Source: DASYQD01 sp036005845 (GTDB lineage: Bacteria > Acidobacteriota > Thermoanaerobaculia > Multivoradales > JAIOJS01). From it: a stretch of DNA of 64,000 nt. The translations under genes and the position numbers were made by a program. The stretch is from positions 19,509 to 83,508 of the forward strand of contig DASYQD010000029.1 in NCBI GenBank assembly GCA_036005845.1, written 5' to 3'. Numbering within the stretch: position 1 is the stretch's first letter; each line of letters starts with the position of its first letter. Of the stretch, positions 47,262 to 60,041 are shown piece by piece. The notes below the pieces were generated by a model that saw nothing but the letters and a program-made list of their open reading frames with translations, searched no databases and had not been told where the DNA came from.

Positions 47262-47825
47262 CTAGGGATTGAAGACCATGTCCGGCGGCGAGTCCGGGTT
47301 GGCCTTGACGTAGTCCTCGTAGAGCTCGAGGTAGCTCTTCTTCTCCGCCTCTTCAAGGGTGAGGCCGCAGCGCTTGGCGAGCTTGTCGGCGCCCTGGCCC
47401 TCGAATTCGGCAAAGTCGCCGATCGGCGTGTGGTCGAGGGAGATCAGGACGGCGCCGATCCGCCACTCCTCGCGCATCTTCTGGTAGCGGCGCTGCACCT
47501 TGTAGCCGAGCCGGCGGAGGATCTCCTGCATCACCTCGGCGTCGTCGAGCCGCGTCTGCAGCTCCTCGCGTACCTTGGTCGTCTCCTCCCACTTCGCCGG
47601 GCCCTTCAAGGTGAGCTGGGCGCCGTGGCCGTCGACGCGCAGGCGCAGCACGGCGCCCTCCTTTTGCAGCTCGCCCTTGCCGCGGTCGAAGATCCAGTTG
47701 TCCTCGAAGCCGGGCGGCGCCACGCGCTCTGCCTGCAGCTCGAGCAGGCGGTCGCGCAGGTGCGCCAGCTCGACGCCGGCGAACTTGAGCTCGCGCTCCT
47801 CGGGGGCGCGGCGGGGCTCGCTCAT
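47262..47825 (-). CDS. CYTH-domain protein
   Basis: 187 residues. The N-terminal ExExK signature (EERELKF) marks the CYTH fold (class IV adenylate cyclase/thiamine triphosphatase), and the tunnel residues follow in WIFDRGKGELQKEGAVLRLR and TLKGPAKWEETTKVREEL. Probably hydrolyses a triphosphate or cyclises a nucleotide; the substrate is not determinable. It overlaps the upstream M20 peptidase gene by 4 bases (ATGA). Confidence 0.88.
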   Translation of the reverse strand: MSEPRRAPEERELKFAGVELAHLRDRLLELQAERVAPPGFEDNWIFDRGKGELQKEGAVLRLRVDGHGAQLTLKGPAKWEETTKVREELQTRLDDAEVMQEILRRLGYKVQRRYQKMREEWRIGAVLISLDHTPIGDFAEFEGQGADKLAKRCGLTLEEAEKKSYLELYEDYVKANPDSPPDMVFNP

Positions 47826-49252
47826 CCGCCGATCTCCGCGACGCGGTCGAGCAGCCGCACGTTGCAGCGGATGCCGTCGTAGAACTGCGGGATCGACATC
47901 TTCTCGTTGGGCGAGTGCAGGCGGTCGTCGGGGAGGCCGTATCCCATGAGCAGCACCGGCGCGTGGAGCACCGAGGCGAAGGTGTCGACTACCGGGATCG
48001 AGCCGCCTTCGCGGACGCGCAGCGGGCGCTTGCCGAAGGTCTCCTCGAGAGCGTCCATGGCGGCGGCGAAGTAGGGGCCTTCGGTCGTCAGCAGCATCGG
48101 CTTGCCGTGGTGGAGGAGGACCGCCTCGACGCGCACGCCGGGCGGCGCCAGGCGCTTCACGTGCTCGACGAAGCTGCGGCCGATCTTCTCGGGGTCCTGG
48201 TCGGGGACGAGGCGCATCGACACCTTGGCGCCGCCCCAGGCGGGCAGCACGGTCTTGGCGCCGCCGGCCATGTAGCCGCCGAAGATGCCGTTGACGTCGC
48301 AGGTCGGGCGCACGGTGGCGCGCAGCAGCGGCGGGTACTGCGTCTCGCCGTCCAAGGCATCGACGCCGAGGTCGCGCTTGTAGGCCTCCTCGTCGAACGG
48401 CAGCGCGGTCATCTCGCGCCGCTCCCACTCCTCGATCTCGCGCACGTCGTCGTAGAAGCCGGGGATGGTGACGCGGCCGGTTTCCCGGTCTTTGAGCCCG
48501 CCGAGGATGCGGGCCAGCGCGTTCAACGGATTGACCACCGGGCCGCCGTAGGTGCCGGAGTGGAGGTCGCGGTTGGGGCCGTAGACCTTCATCTCCATGT
48601 AGGCGATGCCGCGCAGGCCGTAATCGAGCGACGGCTGTCCGGGCCCTAGCATCGAGGAATCCGAGACGACGACGCAGTCGCAGCCGAGCCGGCGGCCGGC
48701 ATCCTCGGTGACGAAGCGCTCGATGGCGGCGCCGCCCGACTCCTCCTCGCCCTCGACGATGAGCTTGACGTTGACCGGCAGCGAGCCGCGTTCGGACAGC
48801 ATCGCCTCGACGGCAAGCAGGTGGGTGTAGGACTGGCCCTTGTCGTCGGTGGCGCCGCGGGCGACGAGGTTGTCGCCCTCGCGGGTGGGCTCGAAGGGCG
48901 CGTGCCGCCACTCATCCACCGGGTCGACCGGCTGCACGTCGTAGTGCCCGTAGAAGAGGACCGTCGGCTTGCCGGGGGCGCCCAGCCACTCGCCGTAGAC
49001 GAGCGGATGGCCGCCGGCGTCGACGCGCTCGGCCTTGAGGCCGGCGCGCTCCATGCGGTCGCGGAGCCAGCGGCTGCAGCGGTCGACCTCGGCCTTGTAC
49101 TCGGGGTCGGTGGAGATCGAGGGGATGCGGAGGTACTCCTCGAGCTCCGCGAGGTAGCGCTCCTTCTCGCGCTCCACGCGGTCGAGCACGTCGCCGCTCT
49201 TCTCGGTCACCTGGTTTGCCGCTTGGTTTGACGCCAACTGGTCCGTCCCCAC
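47822..49252 (-). CDS. M20-family dipeptidase/peptidase
   Basis: 476-residue metallopeptidase. Zinc ligands and catalytic residues: LFYGHYDVQPVDP (His, Asp), ARGATDDKGQSYTHLLA, LIVEGEEESGG (Glu-Glu) and VYGPNRDLHSGTYGG, with a dimerisation domain between. Size and motifs fit the M20 dipeptidase group (PepV/CNDP-like). GTG start with GGGAGGG 6 bases upstream. Confidence 0.92.
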   Translation of the reverse strand: MGTDQLASNQAANQVTEKSGDVLDRVEREKERYLAELEEYLRIPSISTDPEYKAEVDRCSRWLRDRMERAGLKAERVDAGGHPLVYGEWLGAPGKPTVLFYGHYDVQPVDPVDEWRHAPFEPTREGDNLVARGATDDKGQSYTHLLAVEAMLSERGSLPVNVKLIVEGEEESGGAAIERFVTEDAGRRLGCDCVVVSDSSMLGPGQPSLDYGLRGIAYMEMKVYGPNRDLHSGTYGGPVVNPLNALARILGGLKDRETGRVTIPGFYDDVREIEEWERREMTALPFDEEAYKRDLGVDALDGETQYPPLLRATVRPTCDVNGIFGGYMAGGAKTVLPAWGGAKVSMRLVPDQDPEKIGRSFVEHVKRLAPPGVRVEAVLLHHGKPMLLTTEGPYFAAAMDALEETFGKRPLRVREGGSIPVVDTFASVLHAPVLLMGYGLPDDRLHSPNEKMSIPQFYDGIRCNVRLLDRVAEIGG

Positions 49253-49276
49253 CGGACGCCCTCCCTCGGTCGGCCG

Positions 49277-49282
49277 GGAGTC
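49277..49282 (-). promoter_or_regulatory. Candidate -10 box for the M20 peptidase gene
   Basis: TAGACT on the minus strand; predicted start of transcription about 18 bases before the GTG at 49252, leaving room for the GGGAGGG ribosome site. Confidence 0.4.
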
Positions 49283-49328
49283 TACCAGCCCGAGCGCGAC
49301 GCGACGGCGAGCGATGTCGGTGGGGTGC

Positions 49329-49856
49329 CTACGCCGTCGGTAGGCGGTTCGACGGCGGTGGCGGCGCATCGACCAACAGCCGCCGCAGTTGCACCGCGTT
49401 GACCAGCATGTGGCAGAGCATGGGCGCGAGGAGGTTGCCCCGCCAGAGCATCAGGGCGCCGAGCACGGCGCCGGCGGCGAGGGCCGAGCTCGTCCACAGC
49501 GCCATGGCGCGGCCGCGGCCGCTGTGCAGGACGGCGAAGACGATCGTGGCGGGCAGGAAGCCCCATGCCGGCTGCAGCGCGCCGCGGAAGAAGACCTCCT
49601 CCGCGACGCCGGAGAGGACGGCCAGGCCGTACGCCTCGCCGAGGGTGAGCGGGCCGAGGCGTTCGCGCAGCGTCGCCTCGAGCTCGCGCGCGAGCGGGAT
49701 CAGCCGGACGATCCACCAGGTGAGGAGCAGCACGCCGGCGGCGGCGACGCCGGCGAGCGGGTCGATCCACCAATCCGCCGCGCGCGGCACGAAGAGCGCG
49801 AGCGGGATGCCGCCGCGCTGGATGCCGATCCAGACCAAACCGCCGAGCGCCAGCAC
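49329..49856 (-). CDS. CPBP intramembrane metalloprotease
   Basis: About 175 residues or more, polytopic. The family motifs are complete: GVAEEVFFRGALQ (EExxxR), FAVLHSG (FxxxH) and LCHMLVNAVQ (HxxxN). Relatives cleave CAAX-type or bacterial membrane substrates and some protect against bacteriocins. The GTG at 49856 is the only standard start; the reading frame stays open upstream (a hydrophobic LFRLAAGLYLVLALGG runs through it), so a non-standard start (CTG near 49930, inside the aldolase stop) is possible. Confidence 0.8.
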   Translation of the reverse strand: MLALGGLVWIGIQRGGIPLALFVPRAADWWIDPLAGVAAAGVLLLTWWIVRLIPLARELEATLRERLGPLTLGEAYGLAVLSGVAEEVFFRGALQPAWGFLPATIVFAVLHSGRGRAMALWTSSALAAGAVLGALMLWRGNLLAPMLCHMLVNAVQLRRLLVDAPPPPSNRLPTA

Positions 49857-49927
49857 CAGGTAGAGCCCGGCGGCGAGGCGGAAGAGCCCGCCCGGCTTCG
49901 AGGGGACCGCGGGATGGGGCGGGATGC

Positions 49928-50584
49928 TCAGCGGAAGCTGCCGCCGCTCTTCTTCCAGTCGGCGAGGAACTTGTCGAGGCCGACGTCGGTCAGCGGGTGC
50001 TTGTAGAGCTGCTGGAGCACCTTGAACGGCATGGTGGCGACGTCGGCGCCGAGCAGCGCCGCCCGTAGCACGTGCTCGGGGTGGCGCACCGAGGCGACGA
50101 GCACCTTGGTGTCCGAGGCGTAGTTCTCGTAGATGGCGAGGATCTGCTCGACGAGCTCCATGCCGGGGAGGCCGATGTCGTCGACGCGGCCGATGAAGGG
50201 CGAGATGTAGGCGGCGCCGGCCTTGGCGGCGAGCAGCGCCTGGTTGGCCGAGAAGCAGAGGGTGACGTTGGTCGGGATGCCCTCTTCCTTGAGCGCGGCC
50301 ACCGCGCGCAGGCCCGGCGGCGTGAGCGGCACCTTCACCACCACGTTATCGGCCAGCTCGGCGATCTCGTGCGCCTCGCTCATGATGGCGTCGTACTCGC
50401 TGGCGAGCACCTCGCCCGAGACCGGCCGGTCGCCGACCAATTGCGCGATCTCCTTGACCGCGGGCAGGTAAGCCTTGCCCTGGGCGGCGATGAGGGACGG
50501 GTTGGTGGTGACGCCGTCGCACATCCCCCACTCGAGCCCGGTGGCGATCTCCTGGACGTCGGCGGTGTCGAGGAAGAAGTCCAT
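49928..50584 (-). CDS. Fructose-6-phosphate aldolase/transaldolase (TalC/FSA type)
   Basis: 218-residue compact (beta/alpha)8 enzyme. The Schiff-base Lys lies in NVVVKVPLTPPGLRAV; the N-terminus FFLDTADVQEI and GVTTNPSLI are typical of the short TalC/FSA family. It carries out aldol transfer or cleavage of fructose 6-phosphate-type sugars; transaldolase and FSA activities cannot be told apart here. Encoded 17 bases downstream of the gyrA stop, so possibly co-transcribed. Confidence 0.9.
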   Translation of the reverse strand: MDFFLDTADVQEIATGLEWGMCDGVTTNPSLIAAQGKAYLPAVKEIAQLVGDRPVSGEVLASEYDAIMSEAHEIAELADNVVVKVPLTPPGLRAVAALKEEGIPTNVTLCFSANQALLAAKAGAAYISPFIGRVDDIGLPGMELVEQILAIYENYASDTKVLVASVRHPEHVLRAALLGADVATMPFKVLQQLYKHPLTDVGLDKFLADWKKSGGSFR

Positions 50585-50601
50585 GCGTCGCGCCTCCTGG
50601 C

Positions 50602-53187
50602 TCAGTGGATGGTGTCCGGCGGCGTGTCGTCGCCGCCCTCGTCGTCGTCGGGCTCGCCGCTGCCGAGGTCGTCGTCGACCGGTGGTGCGACGTCCGTCGC
50701 CTCCTGCGCCTGCAATTCCGCGTCCTCCTCGCGCTCCGCCACGCGCGCGGCGGCGATCAGCCGGTCCTCGCCTTCGAGGTCCATGAGCTTGACGCCCATG
50801 GCCCCGCGGCCGGTCTGCCGGACGCCGGCGGCCTGGGTGCGGAGGACCTTGCCCTCCTGGGTGATGAGCACGATGCCGTCGGTCTCGGCGACCTGCTTGA
50901 CGGCGATCACCTCGCCGGTCTTGGCGCCGGTCTTGACGTTGATGACGCCCAGGCCGCCACGGCCCTGCTGCGGATACTCGCCGACCTCGGTACGCTTGCC
51001 GAAGCCCTTGGCGGTGACCGCCAGGACCGGGCCGCCGAGCGGGTCGAGCGGCTCCATCGCCACCACGCGGTCGTCGCCGCGCAGGCGGATGCCGCGCACG
51101 CCGCGGGTGTCGCGCCCCATCGGCCGCACGTCGCTTTCCGGGAAGCGGATGGCGTAGCCCTGCGCGGTGGCGAGCAGCACGTCGTGGCCGGGCTCGGCGA
51201 GGCGCACCTGCAGCAGGCGGTCGCCCTCGTCGATGCTGATGGCGATGATCCCCGACGGCCGCGGGTTGCCGTAGGCGGAGAGCTCGGTCTTCTTGACCAC
51301 GCCGCGCTCGGTGGCGAAGAGGAGCGAGGCATCGTCGCGGAACTCGCGCACCGCCACCGTCGTCGCCAGCTTCTCTTCGGGCGCGAGCTGCAAGAGGTTG
51401 ACGATCGCCTTGCCCTTCGCCGCCGGCTCGGTGGCCGGCACCGCGTGCACCTTGAGCCAGTGCACGCGGCCGCTCTGGGTGAAGACCAGGATGTAGCTGT
51501 GCGCCGAGGCGACGAAGAGGTGCTCGACGTAGTCGTCGTCCTTGGTCAGCATGCCGGTGCGGCCCTTGCCGCCGCGCTGCTGCTCGCGATAGGCGGTGAG
51601 CGGCGAGCGCTTGACGTAGCCCGAGGCGGTGACGGTGATCACCATGTCCTCGTCGGCGATCATGTCCTCGATCGTGATGTCGCCCGCCGACTGCACGATC
51701 TCGGTGCGGCGCGGGTCGCCGTAGAGCTCCTTCAGGCGCAGCAGCTCCTTCTTGATCTCCTCGAGCACCAGGGGGTCGCTGCCGAGGATGGCACGCAGAC
51801 GCTCGATCGTCGCCATCAGCTCGCGGTACTCCTCCACCACCTTGTCGCGCTCGAGGCCGGTGAGGCGCTGGAGGCGCATGTCGAGGATCGCCTGCGCCTG
51901 CACGTCGGAGAGCGCGAAGCCGACCATCAGGCGCTCGCGCGCCTCGCCGGGATCGCGGCTCGAACGGATGGTGGCGATCACCTCGTCGAGGTGGTCGAGC
52001 GCCTTCAAGATGCCTTCCAGGATGTGGGCGCGCTCCTCCGCCTTGCGCAGGTCGAAGCGGGTGCGGCGGATGACCACCGTCTTCCGATGGTCGAGGAAGC
52101 GCTCGAGCAGCTCCTTGAGCGTCAGCACGCGCGGCTGCTGGTCGACAATGGCGAGCAGGATGATGCCGAAGGTCACCTGCATCGGCGTCAGCTTGTAGAG
52201 CTGGTTGAGCACTACCTCGCCGATGACTCCGCGCTTGAGCTCGATGACGACGCGGATGCCGTCGCGGTCGCTCTCGTCGCGCAGGTCGGAGAGCCCTTCG
52301 AGCTTCTTGCCGCGCACCAGCTCGGCGATGCGCTCGATCAGCTTCTTCTTGTTGACCTGGTAGGGCAGCTCGGTGATGACGATCGCCTCGCGCTCGCCCT
52401 TCTCCAGCGGCTCCATGTGCGCCTTGGCGCGCAGCTGCAGCATGCCGCGGCCGGTGGCGTAGGCGTGCCAGATGCCCTCGATGCCGTGGATGGCGCCGGC
52501 GGTGGGGAAGTCGGGCCCCGGGATCTTCTCGATCAGGCGGCGCAGGTCGGCGGCCGGCTCGTCGATGAGCAGCAGCAGCCCGTCGACCACTTCGCCGAGG
52601 TTGTGCGGCGGCACGTTGGTGGCCATGCCGACGGCGATGCCGGCCGAGCCGTTGACGAGCAGGTTGGGCAGCGCCGAGGGGAGCACGGTGGGCTCGCGCT
52701 CGGAGTTGTCGTAGTTGGGCGCCCAGTCGACGGTTTCCTTGTCGATGTCGTCGCCCAGCATCTCCTCGGCGATGCGGGAGAGGCGCACCTCGGTGTAGCG
52801 CATCGCCGCCGGCGGGTCGTCGTCGATGGAGCCGAAGTTGCCCTGGCCATCGACCAGTGGATAGCGCAGCGAGAAATCCTGCGCCATGCGCACGACGGTG
52901 TCGTAGATGGCGGAGTCACCGTGCGGGTGGTATTTGCCCATCACGTCGCCGACGATGCGCGCCGACTTCTTGTAGGGGCGGCCGGCGCGGTTGCCGGCTT
53001 CCCACATGCCGTACAGCACGCGGCGGTGCACCGGCTTCAAGCCGTCGCGCACGTCGGGCAGCGCGCGCCCGATGATCACGCTCATCGCGTAATCGAGATA
53101 GCTGCGCTTCATCTCCTCTTCGATGTCCACCGGGATGTGGACTTCGAGGGGAGGAGAGGGCGGGGTCTTGGTGTCGTCGTCTGCCAT
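50602..53187 (-). CDS. gyrA: DNA gyrase subunit A
   Basis: 861 residues. The N-terminal YLDYAMSVIIGRALPDVRDG, the quinolone region YHPHGDSAIYDTVVRM (Ser and Asp at the usual resistance positions, both wild type), the active-site Tyr in AAMRYTEVRLS and the GyrA box QQRGGKGR in the C-terminal propeller identify gyrase rather than topoisomerase IV. The C-terminus is acidic. 20 bases downstream of gyrB; the two subunits are co-transcribed. Confidence 0.97.
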   Translation of the reverse strand: MADDDTKTPPSPPLEVHIPVDIEEEMKRSYLDYAMSVIIGRALPDVRDGLKPVHRRVLYGMWEAGNRAGRPYKKSARIVGDVMGKYHPHGDSAIYDTVVRMAQDFSLRYPLVDGQGNFGSIDDDPPAAMRYTEVRLSRIAEEMLGDDIDKETVDWAPNYDNSEREPTVLPSALPNLLVNGSAGIAVGMATNVPPHNLGEVVDGLLLLIDEPAADLRRLIEKIPGPDFPTAGAIHGIEGIWHAYATGRGMLQLRAKAHMEPLEKGEREAIVITELPYQVNKKKLIERIAELVRGKKLEGLSDLRDESDRDGIRVVIELKRGVIGEVVLNQLYKLTPMQVTFGIILLAIVDQQPRVLTLKELLERFLDHRKTVVIRRTRFDLRKAEERAHILEGILKALDHLDEVIATIRSSRDPGEARERLMVGFALSDVQAQAILDMRLQRLTGLERDKVVEEYRELMATIERLRAILGSDPLVLEEIKKELLRLKELYGDPRRTEIVQSAGDITIEDMIADEDMVITVTASGYVKRSPLTAYREQQRGGKGRTGMLTKDDDYVEHLFVASAHSYILVFTQSGRVHWLKVHAVPATEPAAKGKAIVNLLQLAPEEKLATTVAVREFRDDASLLFATERGVVKKTELSAYGNPRPSGIIAISIDEGDRLLQVRLAEPGHDVLLATAQGYAIRFPESDVRPMGRDTRGVRGIRLRGDDRVVAMEPLDPLGGPVLAVTAKGFGKRTEVGEYPQQGRGGLGVINVKTGAKTGEVIAVKQVAETDGIVLITQEGKVLRTQAAGVRQTGRGAMGVKLMDLEGEDRLIAAARVAEREEDAELQAQEATDVAPPVDDDLGSGEPDDDEGGDDTPPDTIH

Positions 53188-53207
53188 GTCGTTCCGTCAG
53201 CGGAATA

Positions 53208-55652
<2,445 letters not shown>

Positions 55653-55763
55653 GGGATCGCTGCCTCTCTCGCCGGCTCGGGTGCGACCCCTCGGGGACTG
55701 CCGATTTCCGTACACCCCGGGCAGTTTGAGGTGAGTCGAGAACGCTCCCGGGGAGAGGGTTCG

Positions 55764-55782
55764 CCCCGCTTTCCAAGCGGGG
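55764..55782. promoter_or_regulatory. Hairpin in the gyrB 5' leader
   Basis: CCCCGCTT (55764-55771) and AAGCGGGG (55775-55782) form a perfect 8-bp stem with a 3-base loop. It lies between the -10 box at 55821 and the gyrB start at 55652, in a leader of about 160 bases. No T-tract follows, so regulation or RNA stability rather than termination is more likely. Confidence 0.5.
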
Positions 55783-55820
55783 AAGTATCGGCAGAAAGGG
55801 GCGCCGACCGGCGCGTCGCG

Positions 55821-55826
55821 AGTATA
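55821..55826 (-). promoter_or_regulatory. Candidate -10 box for gyrB-gyrA
   Basis: TATACT on the minus strand, the best -10 match in the window, with a run of A's 3 bases upstream (spacer region). It is located in the 224-base gap between recF and gyrB. The predicted transcript leader is ~160 bases. Confidence 0.55.
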
Positions 55827-55876
55827 GCCTTTTTTGGCATGGAAATCCAGCCCTTAGGCCTTGAAAAGTCTGAGAC

Positions 55877-56941
55877 TTACGAGGCGTTGAGGCGGCCGCC
55901 GGAGAGCCGCCAGCGGCAGTCGGCGGGGAGGGTCTCCCAGACCTCCGGCCGGCTCGAGGTGGCGAGCAGCTGGCCGACCGCTGCAAAGGCCTCCCAGGCC
56001 GCCGCCAGACGGTCGCGGTCGAGCTCGGCGTCGGCGTCGTCGAGGAGATAGATCGGGTCGCGGCCGGTGGCCTCGACGAGCGTTCCCTGCGCGGCGGCGA
56101 GAAGGAGCCCGAGCGCCTTGCCTTCGCCGGCGGAGGCCACCGCGCCGACGTCGCGGCCGTCCCATAGCAGGCGCAGGGCATCGCGATGCGGGCCGAGGAG
56201 CGGCGCGCCGCGCTCGCGCTCGCGCGGGACGATGCGCTCGAGCGTGGCGAGGATCGCGTCGCGGCCGGCGATGCCGGCGCGGGGCGACGGCAGGTATTCG
56301 ACGCGCAACGGTGGCAAGTCGAGCGGCGTGCGTTCGCGCACGGCGGCGAGGGCGGCGGCGAGCGCCTCGACGTAAGCGGCGCGGAGCGCGATGACCTCGG
56401 CGGCTGTTTCGGCGAGCAGCTCGTTCCACGAATCGAGCCCGTCGGCGCGACCGCTCGCGAGCAGCTGCCTCTTCTGCGCCAGCACGCGGCGGTAGCGCGA
56501 CAGCGCGGCGAGCGCGCTGGGACGCGTGCTCACCAGGCCGCGGTCGATCAGCTTGCGGCCGAGCGCCGGCGCGCCGGCGAGGAGGTCCGCCTCCGCCGCC
56601 GTCCACAACACCACTGGCTGGAGCGCCACGTGCTCGGCGAGCGGCACCGCGTTGCCGTTGGCGAGGCGCAAGCGCTCACCGCGCTGCCAGCCCAGCTCGA
56701 TGCGGTCGCGGCTATCGACGCCGGCGTCGATCGCGACGTGGAACCCGGTCTCGCCGTGCCGCGTGCAAGCGGCGAGGTCCGCGGTGCGGAAGCTCTTCGT
56801 CGTCGCCGCCAGGTAGATCGCTTCCAGCAGGCTCGTCTTGCCGGCGCCGTTGCTGCCCAACAGCAAGTGCCGCCCTGCGCCGGGAGCGAACGAAACGTCG
56901 GCGAGGTTGCGGAAGGAGCGGGGACTTACGGACGAAAGCAC
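55877..56941 (-). CDS. recF: DNA recombination/repair ATPase RecF
   Basis: 354 residues. N-terminal SFRNLADVSFAPGAG and Walker A LLLGSNGAGKTSLLEAIYLA, arms without a long coiled coil, and Walker B-like IYLLDDADAELDRDRL. In the usual place between dnaN and gyrB. It loads RecA through RecOR; recR is also at the far end of this window. The GTG start is preceded by the GC-rich repeat copy 4. Confidence 0.9.
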   Translation of the reverse strand: MLSSVSPRSFRNLADVSFAPGAGRHLLLGSNGAGKTSLLEAIYLAATTKSFRTADLAACTRHGETGFHVAIDAGVDSRDRIELGWQRGERLRLANGNAVPLAEHVALQPVVLWTAAEADLLAGAPALGRKLIDRGLVSTRPSALAALSRYRRVLAQKRQLLASGRADGLDSWNELLAETAAEVIALRAAYVEALAAALAAVRERTPLDLPPLRVEYLPSPRAGIAGRDAILATLERIVPRERERGAPLLGPHRDALRLLWDGRDVGAVASAGEGKALGLLLAAAQGTLVEATGRDPIYLLDDADAELDRDRLAAAWEAFAAVGQLLATSSRPEVWETLPADCRWRLSGGRLNAS

Positions 56942-56956
56942 ACCAAGAGACGGCGC

Positions 56957-57035
56957 GGGCGGCGGCGCCCCCTGCCCTGGCTTTCAAAGATCGAGGGGCA
57001 GGGGGACGGGGGGTTCGGGGTGAAGTGCAACCTAG
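56957..57035 (+). repeat. GC-rich palindromic repeat, copy 4
   Basis: Left arm CCCCCTGCCCT (56968-56978), loop of 15 bases, right arm AGGGGCAGGGGG (56994-57005), then the tail ACGGGGGGTTCGGGGTGAAG and GTGCAACCTAG. The 13-base tail matches copy 2 nearly base for base. It occupies most of the 145-base gap between dnaN and recF. Confidence 0.75.
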
Positions 57036-57086
57036 GGGCGCGGGTCCGGTGGGCGGCGGCAGCGCGCTCTGCGCACGGCGGGCGGG

Positions 57087-58208
57087 CTACACATGCATGG
57101 GCATGATGACGCAGAGGTACCGCAGGTGCTCGCCCTCGACCGGGTAGCCGACGCACTGGCTCTCGGCGTCCTTGAGTTCGAGCCGCACCTGCGACGCCTC
57201 GACGGCGCCGAGGAAGTGGCCGAGGTAGTCGGGGTTGAGCCCGAGCTTGAGCTCCGGCCCGCCGTACTCGCATGGCACCTGCTCGGTGGCATCGCCGAGA
57301 TCGGGATTCGCCGCCGAGATCACCAGACCTTCGGGCGAGAAGTGGAGCAGCACTCCGCGGGCGCGCTCGCCGGTCAGGAGCGCCACGCGCTGCACCGCCT
57401 GCTGGAAGGGCCCGCGCTCGAGCACCGGCTTCTTGTCGTTGTTCTTGGCGATCACCCGCTCGTAGTCGGGGAAGGTGCCTTCGAGGATGCGGCAGGTGAG
57501 CTCGCGCTTGCCGAGCCCGAAAGCGAGGTGGTGCTCGCCGCGGCGATAGGCGACGGTGTCGGTGCCGTCGAAGCGGGTCAGCTCCTGCAGCGCCTTGCGC
57601 GGGATGAGCACGCCATCCTGCGCGCTCTTCACCGTCACCGCGCTGCCGTTCTCGCCGCCGGCGGCGACCTCGACGAGAGCGAGACGGTGGCCGTCGGTGG
57701 CGACCATCTCGAGGCCGTCGTTCTTGACCTTGAAGAGAGCGCCGTTCAACTGGAAGCGCGACTCCTCGGTCGAGATGGCGAAGATGACCTTGGCGATCAT
57801 CCGCCGCAGCACGTCGAGGGAGAGCTCGACGGCGGTCTCGCCTTCGACGCGCGGCAGCGTCGGGAAGTTCTCGGCCTCGAGGCCGCGGATGCGGAACCGG
57901 CTGCGCCCGGCCTGCAGGGTGACGTTCGATCCCTCGTCGAGCTTCAAGACCAGCTCGGCGTCGGCGAGCGCGCGCACGATCTCGTGAAACTTCTTCGCCT
58001 GCACGGCGACCGCGCCGGGCCGCGACACTTCGGCGTTGCACCAGGTGGCGAGCGAGACGTCGAGGTCGGTGGCGGCGAGCGAGAGCTTGCCGTCCTTCGC
58101 GTCGAGCAGGAGGTGCGAGAGGATCGGGATCGTCGTCCGTCGTTCGACGATTCCCTGCAGCAGCGCCAGCTCCGTCAACAGGGCATCGCGCTGGAGACGG
58201 ATTTCCAT
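57087..58208 (-). CDS. dnaN: DNA polymerase III beta sliding clamp
   Basis: 373 residues with three clamp domains: QRDALLTELALLQGIVERRT, ATDLDVSLATWCNAEV, ISTEESRFQLNGALFKVK, VATDGHRLALVEV and the C-terminal CVGYPVEGEHLRYLCVIMPM and the final MHV. Canonical neighbour of dnaA and recF. A GGAGAG site precedes the ATG by about 10 bases and TATATT lies upstream at 58254-58259. Confidence 0.97.
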   Translation of the reverse strand: MEIRLQRDALLTELALLQGIVERRTTIPILSHLLLDAKDGKLSLAATDLDVSLATWCNAEVSRPGAVAVQAKKFHEIVRALADAELVLKLDEGSNVTLQAGRSRFRIRGLEAENFPTLPRVEGETAVELSLDVLRRMIAKVIFAISTEESRFQLNGALFKVKNDGLEMVATDGHRLALVEVAAGGENGSAVTVKSAQDGVLIPRKALQELTRFDGTDTVAYRRGEHHLAFGLGKRELTCRILEGTFPDYERVIAKNNDKKPVLERGPFQQAVQRVALLTGERARGVLLHFSPEGLVISAANPDLGDATEQVPCEYGGPELKLGLNPDYLGHFLGAVEASQVRLELKDAESQCVGYPVEGEHLRYLCVIMPMHV

Positions 58209-58493
58209 GGCTAGCGGTCTCTCCTCTGGATTCCTGGCTTCAGATTCGATCCGAATATACAGCACAGCAACCGTCGGGAGAAGGACGGCGGAGATCGCGC
58301 AAAACCGTCGTCGTCGCTGATCGCGCAATCACTTGGCTCGCAGCTCGGCGCTGCGGAGCTGCTGTGGAGTCGGTGCGGAGTCGGCGGAAAGATCAGCTCG
58401 GTGAAGCCGCGCGCCAAGAACCGCGCCGCGGCTCCGCAGCGCGTCCACAGGCAAGTCAAAGGAGGTGTGGAAAAGAAAGCCGCCGGCCGCGGC
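58209..58493. other. dnaA-dnaN intergenic region, possible second part of oriC
   Basis: 285 bases holding three DnaA-box-like nonamers: 58466-58474 (minus, TTTTCCACA), 58441-58449 (GCGTCCACA, weak) and 58363-58371 (minus, GACTCCACA, weak). It also contains the dnaN promoter candidate (TATATT, 58254-58259) near a small A/T-rich patch (58242-58260). No other element is seen. Confidence 0.4.
58254..58259 (-). promoter_or_regulatory. Candidate -10 box for dnaN
   Basis: TATATT on the minus strand, 45 bases upstream of the ATG at 58208, in one of the few A/T-rich patches nearby. The GGAGAG ribosome site follows in the leader. The -35 is not evident. Confidence 0.4.
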
Positions 58494-59789
<1,296 letters not shown>

Positions 59790-60041
59790 CGGCGTCGGGG
59801 CCTGCTACGGGGTCTGGCGGGGCAGAAATCCACACTCTTTCCACATGCTGTGGAAAACCCTTACCGGCTTCGACCGATCTGGATACCGAGGTCGAATCCG
59901 TTCTTGTTTCCCGGGGAGCGCGGGCACTATAACACGGCGGTTTCGGCGCGCAAGGAGATGCGTGTGACAACTACGAAGTCGTTGCCGGTCAACGAGATCG
60001 GCGTGCTGGCAGGGTTGGCGCGGCGCGACTAGACTGCCCGC
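59790..60041. other. Putative origin of replication (oriC) upstream of dnaA
   Basis: 252 bases between divergent dnaA and mutY. A cluster of DnaA-box-like nonamers lies at 59826-59834 (AAATCCACA), 59837-59845 (CTTTCCACA) and 59849-59857 (minus strand TTTTCCACA); the last two form an inverted pair around ATGC. The final TTWTNCACA match is perfect and the others carry one or two changes. A -10-like CTATAA (59929-59934) is part of a small A/T-rich patch. The gene context supports an origin. Unwinding element not resolved. Confidence 0.55.
60030..60035 (+). promoter_or_regulatory. Candidate -10 box for mutY (leaderless)
   Basis: TAGACT followed by exactly 6 bases and the GTG at 60042. No ribosome site is visible upstream of the GTG. 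Confidence 0.5.
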
